From: Acidovorax sp. MR-S7
GTDB lineage: Bacteria > Pseudomonadota > Gammaproteobacteria > Burkholderiales > Burkholderiaceae_C
NCBI RefSeq assembly: GCF_000400995.2
Contig: NZ_DF238903.1
Coordinates: forward strand, 1-64,000
Direction: 5' to 3'
Length of the DNA: 64,000 bases
Positions 16,918 to 25,222 of the stretch are shown in pieces. Both the position numbers and the translations under genes were made by a program. Within the stretch, counting starts at the first letter, position 1. Every line of letters starts with the position of its first letter. The notes beneath the pieces were generated by a model. It searched no databases and had not been told where the DNA came from. It saw only the letters and a program-made list of their open reading frames with translations.

Positions 16918-18733
16918 CTCCGTGCACCGGCAGCTGCAAGGGCAGCAGCACCGCCACGCGCGCACCGCCGCCCTGCGGCGTCTCCCAGCGCACTTTGCCG
17001 CCCAGCAGTTCCGCGCGGCGGCGCATGTTCTCCAGGCCGGCGCCGCCGCCGCATCCACTGCGCGGAAAAGGCGCACCGTCGTTCTCCACCACGATCGCCG
17101 CCTGCGCCGCGCCGTGCGGCTCGCCGCGCACGGCGATGCGCGTGGCCGGGCCGTGGCGCACGGCGTTGGTGACGGCCTCCTGCACGATGCGCAGCACGGC
17201 CAGCGCGTGCGTGGGCGTGACGCCCGAGATCTCGGGCAGCCGCGCGGTGGACCAGTCCAGTTCCACCCCCAGCCGCTTGAGCTGGCGCGCCAGGCGCTCG
17301 CGCAGGCCTGCCAGCGCCACGGTCAGCTCGCGGTCGCCGATGTCCAGCGAGTGGATCACCACGCGCAGGTCGTCCAGCGCCTCGCGCGCGCTGCGCTCGA
17401 TGACGGCGGAGCGCTCGCGCTCGGCCAGCGCGATGATGGAGGCGAGGTGGCCGCTCAGCCCGTCGTGCAGGTCCACGGTGAGGCGCTGGCGCTCCTCGCT
17501 GCGCACGCGCTGCGCGGCCTCGCGCCGCTCTTCCTCGTGCAGGCGCGCCAGCTCGGCCTCGCGCTGCGCCAGCTCCTGGCGCAGGCGGGCGTTGGCGCCG
17601 TCCAGCCGCATCAGGCTCAGGCCCAGGCGGCGCATGAGGATCACCGCGATGCCGATCATGAGCACCATGCGGTAGTACGCGCCCAGCAGCACGGTCCCGT
17701 CGATCCATCCCGCCACCTGGGCCACGTCGTGCAGCAGCGCCAGTGCGAACAGCAGCATGGGCACGAGCAGCAGCCGCGCCTCGCGCACGCCGCGCAGCGC
17801 GCCCGCGGCGGTGATGGCCGCCGCCGCCCAGACCGCCAGCACCACCGCAGGAAGGCTCAGCGCCAGCATGACCTGCCACACCGGCAGGGCCGGCAGCAGC
17901 GCGAGCGCGATGCCCAGGCACGGCACCGCCGCCACGCACCACTGGAGCCAGCGCGGCACTACCATGCCGTTGATGAGCAGCGCGATGATGGGCAGGATGA
18001 AGGAGGCCGACGAGCTGGCCATGAGCACGTAGGGCAGCGCCTCCTGTACGCCCGGCAGGTCCGACCGCAGGCCCGCGTACTGCGGCAGGCTCAGCACCTG
18101 CATGAGCAGCAACCAGCCGAACAGCGGCTCCACGGGCCGGTACAGCCAGGCCGCGAGCACGGCCACCATCAGCAGCAGCTGCCCCGCCAGCGCCATGAGG
18201 CGCAGGTGTTCGAGCAGGAACAGGCCCAGGCGGTAATGCGGCCCCAGTGCCTGGGCGCTGCCCACGCGCGGCGGCGAGAGGTGGCCCCGCATCACGCCTG
18301 CCGCCGCCACGCGCACGTCCAGGGTGTTGGCGCCCGCCGCGAGCCGGTCGGCCGGCAGCCGCACGAACACCGTCACGCCCGAGGTGATGCCCGCGGGCAG
18401 CGAGCGGTTGCCCGTGTCCATCAGCTCCACGCCGTTGAGGCCGATCGCGGCGCGCTGGCTCACCAGCGGCAGGAACAGGTACAGCGGCTCGCGCGGCGCC
18501 TCCGGCAGGCCGAAGTGCAGGCGATAGCGGTATTCGGCGTCGCCGCCCTGGTGGCGCGGCGGCCAGGTGTGGGGCAGCGCGGTTTCCACTTCCTGCTGCG
18601 CCCCGGGGGCCAGCACGAAGGCACGGTCCAGGACCTGCCCGCCTTCGATCTGCACCAGGCGCGGCAGGAAGGGTGCGCCCGCGAGCAGCAGCAGGCCCAG
18701 GCAGGCGAGCAAGGCGAGGGCGGCCTTTTTCAT
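16907..18733 (-). CDS. Sensor histidine kinase, 7TM-DISM type with HisKA_3 domain
   Basis: A 608-residue sensor. A signal/anchor at residues 1-22 precedes a periplasmic beta-rich domain (about 25-165, like 7TMR-DISMED2), then seven membrane helices (about 175-375), a coiled linker (about 380-415), a HisKA_3 dimerisation domain with the phospho-acceptor His in RLTVDLHDGLSGHLASI (about 427), and a HATPase domain (IVQEAVTNAVRHG, then GGGAGLENMRRRAELLGG). Partner: the LuxR-type regulator 34 bases upstream on the same strand. Proximity to two sulfatases suggests it may sense an external ligand tied to them; that is inference. Confidence 0.88.
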   Translation of the reverse strand: MKKAALALLACLGLLLLAGAPFLPRLVQIEGGQVLDRAFVLAPGAQQEVETALPHTWPPRHQGGDAEYRYRLHFGLPEAPREPLYLFLPLVSQRAAIGLNGVELMDTGNRSLPAGITSGVTVFVRLPADRLAAGANTLDVRVAAAGVMRGHLSPPRVGSAQALGPHYRLGLFLLEHLRLMALAGQLLLMVAVLAAWLYRPVEPLFGWLLLMQVLSLPQYAGLRSDLPGVQEALPYVLMASSSASFILPIIALLINGMVVPRWLQWCVAAVPCLGIALALLPALPVWQVMLALSLPAVVLAVWAAAAITAAGALRGVREARLLLVPMLLFALALLHDVAQVAGWIDGTVLLGAYYRMVLMIGIAVILMRRLGLSLMRLDGANARLRQELAQREAELARLHEEERREAAQRVRSEERQRLTVDLHDGLSGHLASIIALAERERSAVIERSAREALDDLRVVIHSLDIGDRELTVALAGLRERLARQLKRLGVELDWSTARLPEISGVTPTHALAVLRIVQEAVTNAVRHGPATRIAVRGEPHGAAQAAIVVENDGAPFPRSGCGGGAGLENMRRRAELLGGKVRWETPQGGGARVAVLLPLQLPVHGGAI

Positions 18734-18767
18734 CGCCGGGCCGCCCCTGGATGGAAAAGCGCTCCGC

Positions 18768-19424
18768 TCACAGGCGGATCACCCCCCGCTGCGTGGCGTT
18801 GAACACAGCCTCGGAGCGGTTCGTGGCCTCCAGCTTGCGGTAGACGTTCTTGATGTGCACGGGCACGGTCTGCTTGGAGATGCCCAGCTGCTGCGCCAGC
18901 TCGGCATAGGTGAGGCCGCGCGCGATGCCCCAGAGGATCTCCGTCTCGCGCGGGGTGAGCGCCTCGGCCAGCGGCACGGCGGGCGCGCCCCCCAGCCGGC
19001 GCACGATGATGCGCGCGATGGACGAGGAGATGGGCGAGCGCCCGGCGCGCAGTTCCTCGATGGCCTCGACGAGTTCGATGGAGTCCGCGTCCTTGAGCAG
19101 ATAGCCCGCCGCGCCGGCCTCGATGGCCTCGATCACCGTGGCGTCGTCGGCCAGCACCGAGATGACCATGGCCTCCGCCGCCGGGTGCAGGCTGCGCAGC
19201 AGGCGGATGGCCTGCGTGCCGTGGCCGTCGGGCAGGCGCAGGTCGGTGATGAGCAAGTCCACGCGCGCGCCCTGCAGCGCCTGCACGGCCTCGGCCAGCG
19301 TCGCGCAGGCGTCCACCAGTTGCCCGCCGGGCCAGGCCGCGAGGATGCGCGCGAAGCGGTCGCGCAGGGGCTCGTCGTCCTCGACGAGCAGCACGCGGCA
19401 TGTGTCCTCTTGATGTGGGTCCAT
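18768..19424 (-). CDS. NarL/LuxR family response regulator
   Basis: A 218-residue two-domain regulator. The receiver domain (about 10-125) has acidic pocket residues in LLVEDDEPLRD, the phospho-acceptor Asp in LLITDLRLPDGHG and the conserved Lys in GYLLKDAD. The LuxR helix-turn-helix is at about 150-210 (LTPRETEILWGIARGLTYAE; QLGISKQTVPVHIKNVYRKL). The ATG at 19424 opens the receiver fold; longer readings run into the promoter of the sulfatase gene. It is divergent from the first sulfatase across 103 bases, so direct control of that gene is plausible. Confidence 0.9.
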   Translation of the reverse strand: MDPHQEDTCRVLLVEDDEPLRDRFARILAAWPGGQLVDACATLAEAVQALQGARVDLLITDLRLPDGHGTQAIRLLRSLHPAAEAMVISVLADDATVIEAIEAGAAGYLLKDADSIELVEAIEELRAGRSPISSSIARIIVRRLGGAPAVPLAEALTPRETEILWGIARGLTYAELAQQLGISKQTVPVHIKNVYRKLEATNRSEAVFNATQRGVIRL

Positions 19425-19527
19425 GGCCCGACTCTGACACAGCGGGCACGCCCGGTTGAATACCCCGTTCATGGTATTGGCACCACCGCCCGTGCGCCAG
19501 ACACTGCCGGGCAGAGGAGATTCCACC

Positions 19528-21864
19528 ATGCACACCCCAAGACACTGGACCGCCGCCCCCCTTGCCGCAGCCACGCTGGCCCTGCTGGCCTCCTGCTCCG
19601 GCGGCAGCGGCGACGGCAGCACCACCGCCCCGCCCGATGCGCCCACGGCGCAGCAGCCCAACATCCTGTTCATCGTGCTGGACGACTTCGGCATCGACCA
19701 GCTCACTTCCTACGGCCATGGCGGCGCCGTGCCGCCCAGGACGCCCTCGCTCGACGCCATCGCCAGCGCGGGCCTGCGCTTTCGCAATGCCTGGGCCATG
19801 CCCACGTGCACGCCCACGCGGGCGACCTTCTTCCTCGGGCGCAACCCCTCGGCAACCAATATCCTCAACGCCGTGGTCGCCACCGATCTCGCCAACTCCG
19901 AGATCTCGCCCTACGAGGTGACGCTGCCCAAGCTGCTCAAGACCCGGGGCTACACCAGCGCCATGATCGGCAAGATGCACCTGACGGGCACGGACCTGAA
20001 CGGCGCGCCCAACCTGCCCTACGGCCACCAGACGATGTGGAAGCTGGGCTGGGACCATTTCGACGGCTACCTCGACGGCGCACCCTACCCGATCGACACG
20101 CGCGCGGGCCGCAGCACCGTGGCCGAGGGCACCTACCCCTGCGGCTTCGTGCCCAACAGCACGATGGACCCGGCCCACGGCGCGGATGCGGGCGCCTGCT
20201 ACTTCGCCACCGGCACCTGCGAGCCCATCCAGCGCGGCGCGGGCATCGCCACCCCGGGGCGCAGCTGCCTGGAGCGCGGCGGCATCTTCGACCCCGGCCA
20301 GTCCTGCCAGACCCGGGCGCCCGCCGCCCTCGACTTCTCCACGCAGAACGGCTACTACACGGGCGAGTTCGCCATCAGCGAGCCCGATGGCAGCGCCCGC
20401 AAGATCACGGCCGAGGACCCTGCCGCGCGCGGCTACCGCAGCACGATGGAGACCGACCGCGCCATCGCCTGGGCCAAGCGGCAGCCGGGCGACAAGCCCT
20501 GGATGCTCTCGCTGGGCTACTCGGCCGTGCACACGCCGCTGCAACTGCCGCCGCTGGCGCTGATCTCCGAGACCACGCCGGGCCGCAATGACAACCTCGT
20601 CTGCTCTCCCGCCAGCGACATGGAGGGCGTGCCGGGGCAGGTCGCCGCCGTGGTGGACGACCACCTCGTCACCAACCTGATGATCGAGGCCATGGACAGG
20701 GAGATCGGCCGCCTGCTGGTGGAGCTGGGCCTGGCCGCCTACCGCAGCGACGGCTCGCTGGACTACCAGCCCGAGAAGACCAACACCGTGGTGGTCGTGA
20801 TGGGCGACAACGGCACCTACGTGAACAGCGTGAAGTTCACCGCGCCGGGCCGGTTCGACCCGTCGCGCGGCAAGGGCTCGCCCTACCAGACCGGCGTGGC
20901 GGTGCCGCTGCTCGTGGCCGGCCCGATGGTCAAGGAGCCGGGCCGCGAGGTGCCGCACCAGGTGAGCTCGCCCGACCTGTACCGCCTGTTCGCCGAGATT
21001 GCGGGCGCCGACGTCGAGGCGGCCATCCTCGCCCAGCGCCCGCTGGACGCGCGGCCGATGTACGCCTACCTGACCGACCCCGGCAGCGCCGCCCTCCGCA
21101 CGGTCAACTTCGCCGAGATGGGCACCAACTTCACCAACCCGGCCACGGCCATCGCGCCGCAGCCCTGCGTGGTGGAGGCCGCCGAAGTCTGCTTCAGCAT
21201 CTTCCCGTACAAGGGCCTGTGCGATGACCAGAGCGGCGTCTGGTACGGCGCCGGCTCGGGCCTCGCGGGCGTGCCCGAGGAGGGCTTCGCCCACTGCGGC
21301 CAGGTGATGTCCTACCGCCAGGCGCGCAACCCGGGCGACGCGGTCAAGGTGCTGCCCGATGCGTCGAAGGCCGCGAGCGACGGCACCTACAAGCTGGTGC
21401 GCATGAACCGCAAGACCTACACGATCGACCTGACCAACCCCGTGAATTCCACCTACACGGGCACCAACACCAACACCGACGAGCTCTACCGCATCGACAT
21501 GACCCCGCCGAACCCGGTGATCGACAAAGACGGCAGCGAGCTGGCCTCCGGCGCCTCGCCGCTCGACGTGTCCGGACTGGACGCGCAGGCGCGGCAGGCC
21601 TACGCCACGCTGCGCGCCGAGCTGGACCAGCGCGACAAGGTGGCCGACTACCACCAGAACTACGACGGCACCCACTGCCCCGGCGACGGCAACCGCGACC
21701 TCGTGGTGGACCAGAAGGATCTGGACAACTGGCGAGAGCTGAGCCAGCTCAACGGCGGCCAGTCGAGCTGGTACGACCTGAACCACGACGGCAAAACCGA
21801 CGCGGCCGACCGGGCCGTCATCGAAGCCCATATCGGCAAGCGCTGCACGCCGCCGGCATTCTGA
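19528..21864 (+). CDS. Lipoprotein sulfatase with C-terminal dockerin/EF-hand-like domain
   Basis: A 778-residue sulfatase-superfamily hydrolase. A lipoprotein signal peptide ends in LALLASC (lipobox, Cys about 24). Metal-site motifs are ILFIVLDDFGIDQLTSYG and VVVMGDNGTY; the formylglycine motif is CTPTRATFFLGR (C-x-P-x-R), so the active-site Cys should be oxidised by the enzyme encoded at 24049. The last ~55 residues form two Asp-rich calcium-loop-like segments (GDGNRDLVVDQKDLDNW and DLNHDGKTDAADRAVI) reminiscent of dockerin type I repeats. AGAGGAGA precedes the ATG. The target sulfate ester is unknown. It is a paralogue of the next gene, so a tandem duplication is likely. Confidence 0.88.
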   Translation: MHTPRHWTAAPLAAATLALLASCSGGSGDGSTTAPPDAPTAQQPNILFIVLDDFGIDQLTSYGHGGAVPPRTPSLDAIASAGLRFRNAWAMPTCTPTRATFFLGRNPSATNILNAVVATDLANSEISPYEVTLPKLLKTRGYTSAMIGKMHLTGTDLNGAPNLPYGHQTMWKLGWDHFDGYLDGAPYPIDTRAGRSTVAEGTYPCGFVPNSTMDPAHGADAGACYFATGTCEPIQRGAGIATPGRSCLERGGIFDPGQSCQTRAPAALDFSTQNGYYTGEFAISEPDGSARKITAEDPAARGYRSTMETDRAIAWAKRQPGDKPWMLSLGYSAVHTPLQLPPLALISETTPGRNDNLVCSPASDMEGVPGQVAAVVDDHLVTNLMIEAMDREIGRLLVELGLAAYRSDGSLDYQPEKTNTVVVVMGDNGTYVNSVKFTAPGRFDPSRGKGSPYQTGVAVPLLVAGPMVKEPGREVPHQVSSPDLYRLFAEIAGADVEAAILAQRPLDARPMYAYLTDPGSAALRTVNFAEMGTNFTNPATAIAPQPCVVEAAEVCFSIFPYKGLCDDQSGVWYGAGSGLAGVPEEGFAHCGQVMSYRQARNPGDAVKVLPDASKAASDGTYKLVRMNRKTYTIDLTNPVNSTYTGTNTNTDELYRIDMTPPNPVIDKDGSELASGASPLDVSGLDAQARQAYATLRAELDQRDKVADYHQNYDGTHCPGDGNRDLVVDQKDLDNWRELSQLNGGQSSWYDLNHDGKTDAADRAVIEAHIGKRCTPPAF

Positions 21865-21875
21865 GGAGACACGTG

Positions 21876-24062
21876 ATGCACCCCACGACCACAACGGGGG
21901 CCGCGCTGGCAGCGGCCTGCCTGCTCGCCGCCTGCGGCGGCTCGTCCAGCGGCCCCGCCGCCGAAGCGCCCACCCCGCAGCCGCCGAACATCCTGTTCGT
22001 GGTGATGGACGACGTGGGCATCGACCAGATGAGCAGCTTCGGCTACGGCGGCCAGGACGCGCCGCCCATGCCCAATATCGAAGCCGTGGCGAGCGCGGGC
22101 GTCAAGTTCCGCAACACCTGGTCCATGCCCGAATGCTCGCCGGGCCGGGCCGCGTTCTTCACCGGGCGCTACCCGCTGCGCACCAACATGTACCAGGCGC
22201 TGGGGCCCAACGACCTCGCCAACTCGCAGCTCTCGCCGCACGACGTGACCGTGCCCAAGCTGCTCAAGGCGGCGGGGTACGAGAACGCGATGTTCGGCAA
22301 GTTCCACCTCGCCGGCCCCGAGCACAACGAGGCGGGCAACGCCACCCCGCTGCAGCTGGGCTGGGACCATTTCTATGGCTGGATCGGCGGGCTGCCCGGC
22401 TCGGTGGACACCACGGCGGGCGGCGCCTACGGCGCGGGCGCATGGTCCTGCGGCTTCTACCCGCACCACTTCGCCGGATCCTGCCACTATGCGGACGGCG
22501 CGTGCGAGGACATGCCCCAGCCCGCGCTCGCCGAGGACGCGACCGGCCTGCAATGCCTGGCCAAGGGCGGCGTCTTCGTGGACCGCCACCGGTGCGGCAC
22601 GCCCCTGCCCGCCAGCGCTCGGCTGGACTTCGGCCGCGAGAACGCCTATTACGTCTCGCCCCTGGTCGTCATCGACGGCGGCCGCACCGAGGTCGTGCCG
22701 CTCACCGACCCGCGCGCCCGCGGCTACCGCACCACCATCGAGACCGACGCCGCCATCCGCTGGATCAAGGCCCGCCCGGCGGGCACGCCCTGGATGGCGA
22801 CGGTGAGCTACTCCGCCGCCCACACGCCCTGGCAGCACGCGCCCAAGCACCTGTCGCCCCTGAGCAGCCCGCGCCTGTCGGGCAACGTGCTGGACTGCAC
22901 CAGCCCCGTGGCCGGGCGCGCCATCCAGAACCAGATGACCGAGGCCATGGACACCGAGTTCGGCCGCCTGCTGGTGGAGACCGGCCTGGCCGCGCGCGCC
23001 GACGACGGCAGCCTGCGCTACGACCCGCAGGCCGCCAACACCGTCATCGTGGTCGTGGGCGACAACGGCTCGCTGGGCTACGCGGTCAAGCCGCCGTTCA
23101 GCCTGTCGCTGGCCAAGGGCACCTCGTACCAGACGGGGGTGTGGGTGCCGCTGATCGTGGCCGGGCCGCAGGTGGCCGCGCCGGGCCGCGCGGTGGAGCA
23201 CATGGTCAACACCGTGGACCTGTTCCAGCTCTTCGGCGAACTGGCGGGCATCGCCGACGTGCACGCGCAGGTGCCGCGCACCGTCGACTCGGCGGGCCTG
23301 CTGCCCTACCTGACCACGCCCGCGCAGGCCAGCCTGCGCACCGTCAACTTCACCCAGTCGGGTGTCAATATCCAGGCGGGGGGCGGCCGCAACGGCCCCT
23401 GCGTGATGAACCGCACCAGCAGCCAGGCCGGAAGCTGCACCCAGATCCCCACCTCCAAGGGCGTCTGCGAGGACAACGGCGGCGTCTGGTGGGGGCCGGG
23501 CTATACCGATGCCTCCGTCATCGGCAACGGCGGCGCGGGCTACGCGCAGTGCTGGGAGGTGAACCGCGCCATCACCGCCGCGGGCGCCACGCCCGGGCCG
23601 CTGGCCGTGCTGCCCGAGCGCACGCTCGCCATCCGCGACGAGCGCTACAAGCTGGTGCGCAACACCACGGTGAATCACGACAGCGCCACGGGTGGCAGCC
23701 GCGAGGACGTGTCCACCGAGTTCTACGCCATCGACCAGGCCCCCGGCACGCCCCTGCTGGAAGACCCCGCCACCAACGACCTGCTGCGCGGCCCGCTCAC
23801 CCCCGCGCAGCAGAACGCCTACACCGCGCTCACGGCCAAGCTGGACGAGCTGCTGGCCTCGGAGCCCGACTGCCCCGGCGACGGCAACAAGGACGGCGTG
23901 GTGGACGCGCAGGATCTCTCGAACTGGCGCCGCATCGCCCAGGGCTGGGGCCTGTCCAGCGTCTACGACTTCCTGTTCGACGGCCGCACCGACGCGGCGG
24001 ACGAGCAGGTCATCCAGCAGCACATGGGCATGGCCTGCCCCAAGCGCCATGGCGTCTATTGA
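21876..24062 (+). CDS. Second lipoprotein sulfatase, paralogue of the preceding gene
   Basis: A 728-residue sulfatase with the same plan as its neighbour: lipobox LLAAC near residue 20, metal motifs ILFVVMDDVGIDQMSSFGYG and VVVGDNGSLG, and a canonical formylglycine signature CSPGRAAFFTGR. The C-terminus again has two Asp-rich loops (GDGNKDGVVDAQDLSNW and DGRTDAADEQVIQ) plus flanking Cys residues. GAGGAGA (21863-21869) serves the ATG at 21876; a GTG one codon earlier is possible. It starts 11 bases after the first sulfatase and its end overlaps the formylglycine-enzyme frame by 14 bases, so the three genes form one operon. Confidence 0.9.
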   Translation: MHPTTTTGAALAAACLLAACGGSSSGPAAEAPTPQPPNILFVVMDDVGIDQMSSFGYGGQDAPPMPNIEAVASAGVKFRNTWSMPECSPGRAAFFTGRYPLRTNMYQALGPNDLANSQLSPHDVTVPKLLKAAGYENAMFGKFHLAGPEHNEAGNATPLQLGWDHFYGWIGGLPGSVDTTAGGAYGAGAWSCGFYPHHFAGSCHYADGACEDMPQPALAEDATGLQCLAKGGVFVDRHRCGTPLPASARLDFGRENAYYVSPLVVIDGGRTEVVPLTDPRARGYRTTIETDAAIRWIKARPAGTPWMATVSYSAAHTPWQHAPKHLSPLSSPRLSGNVLDCTSPVAGRAIQNQMTEAMDTEFGRLLVETGLAARADDGSLRYDPQAANTVIVVVGDNGSLGYAVKPPFSLSLAKGTSYQTGVWVPLIVAGPQVAAPGRAVEHMVNTVDLFQLFGELAGIADVHAQVPRTVDSAGLLPYLTTPAQASLRTVNFTQSGVNIQAGGGRNGPCVMNRTSSQAGSCTQIPTSKGVCEDNGGVWWGPGYTDASVIGNGGAGYAQCWEVNRAITAAGATPGPLAVLPERTLAIRDERYKLVRNTTVNHDSATGGSREDVSTEFYAIDQAPGTPLLEDPATNDLLRGPLTPAQQNAYTALTAKLDELLASEPDCPGDGNKDGVVDAQDLSNWRRIAQGWGLSSVYDFLFDGRTDAADEQVIQQHMGMACPKRHGVY

Positions 24063-25155
24063 AATGCGCAGGCGCTGGCTGCTGGGCGGCGGCGTTGCCC
24101 TGGCGGCGGCGGGCATCACCGGCTGGCGGGCCCTGCGGTCCGCACCCGCTCGCCCCGCCGTCGTGCTGGGCGACGGCGTGAACGGCCCCCAGGGCATGGC
24201 CTGGGTGCCGGGCGGCACCTTCCTCATGGGCAGCGACCACCCGCTCGCCCAGCCCAACGAACGCCCGGCGCACCCGGTGCGCGTCCAGGGCTTCTGGATG
24301 GACACGGCCCATGTCACCAACGACCAGTTCGCCGCCTTCGTGCGCGAGACCGGCTACATCACCACCGCGGAGCGCAGGCCCGACTGGGACACCATCCGCG
24401 TGCAGCTGCCCCCCGGCACGCCCCGCCCGCCCGATGCGGTGCTGGTGCCCGGCGCCATGGTGTTCGTGGGCACCAGCGCCCCTGTGCGCCTGGACGACTA
24501 CGCCCAATGGTGGCGCTACGTGCCCGGCGCCGACTGGCGCCATCCCCAGGGCCCAGGCAGTTCCATCGGCGGCAAGGGCGACCACCCCGTGGTGCAGGTC
24601 AGCCATGAGGACGCGCTGGCCTACGCCCGCTGGGCGGGCAAGCGCCTGCCGACCGAGGCCGAATGGGAGTTCGCCGCGCGCGGCGGGCTGGAGCAGGCAA
24701 CCTACGCCTGGGGCGACGAGGTTCGGCCCGGCGGCGAGCTGCAGGCCAACTACTGGGACACGCGCTCCCGTCCCTTCCCCGTGGTCAGCGCCCAGACGGG
24801 CGGCGCGGCGGGCACGCTGCCGGTGAAGACCTTCCCCGCCAACGGCTACGGCCTGCACGACATGACCGGCAACGCCTGGCAGTGGGTGGCCGACTGGTAC
24901 CGGGCGGACCAGTTCGCCCGGGAGTCGGCGGGCGGCGGGCGCGGCCCGGTGGAAAACCCGCCAGGCCCCGCCCGGTCGTTCGACCCCGACGAGCCCGGCG
25001 TGCCGGCCGACGCACCCAAGCGCGTGATCCGGGGCGGCTCGTTCCTGTGCAACGAGGACTACTGCCTGTCCTACCGCCCCAGCGCACGGCGCGGCAGCGA
25101 CCCGCACAGCCCCATGTCGCACGTGGGGTTCCGGCTGGTCAGGGACAGCGGATGA
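24049..25155 (+). CDS. Formylglycine-generating enzyme (sulfatase-modifying factor), exported or membrane-anchored
   Basis: A 368-residue FGE/SUMF1-fold protein. FGE oxidises the Cys of C-x-P-x-R in sulfatases to formylglycine using O2 and copper. The fold begins at GMAWVPGGTFLMGSD (about 49) and ends GFRLVRDSG; the two catalytic cysteines are present in GGSFLCNEDYCLSYR (about 330-342). Unlike typical bacterial cytosolic FGE, it begins MRRRWLLGGGVALAAAGITG, a Tat-like or uncleaved membrane signal. ATG choices are 24049 (overlapping the sulfatase) and 24064; neither has a clear ribosome site. Its obvious substrates are the two sulfatases just upstream. Confidence 0.9.
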   Translation: MASIEMRRRWLLGGGVALAAAGITGWRALRSAPARPAVVLGDGVNGPQGMAWVPGGTFLMGSDHPLAQPNERPAHPVRVQGFWMDTAHVTNDQFAAFVRETGYITTAERRPDWDTIRVQLPPGTPRPPDAVLVPGAMVFVGTSAPVRLDDYAQWWRYVPGADWRHPQGPGSSIGGKGDHPVVQVSHEDALAYARWAGKRLPTEAEWEFAARGGLEQATYAWGDEVRPGGELQANYWDTRSRPFPVVSAQTGGAAGTLPVKTFPANGYGLHDMTGNAWQWVADWYRADQFARESAGGGRGPVENPPGPARSFDPDEPGVPADAPKRVIRGGSFLCNEDYCLSYRPSARRGSDPHSPMSHVGFRLVRDSG

Positions 25156-25164
25156 GGATATGAG

Positions 25165-25220
25165 CCCAATCGGGCTCCAGCGCTTTCCTGGAAAGCGCTG
25201 GCAGCTACCTTTTCAATAGC
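25165..25220. repeat. Interspersed palindromic repeat, orientation B, perfect 12-1-12 stem
   Basis: CCAGCGCTTTCC (25177-25188), T, GGAAAGCGCTGG (25190-25201), then CAGCTACCTTTTCAATAGC. The inner stem differs from other copies but remains fully paired. It lies between the convergent formylglycine-enzyme and MFS genes and may also end transcription. Confidence 0.8.
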
Positions 25221-25222
25221 AA

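Noticed and set aside
19425-19706. Longer response-regulator frame extending into the sulfatase gene
   Set aside because: The receiver domain begins right after the ATG at 19424; the extra N-terminal part is antisense to the sulfatase signal peptide.
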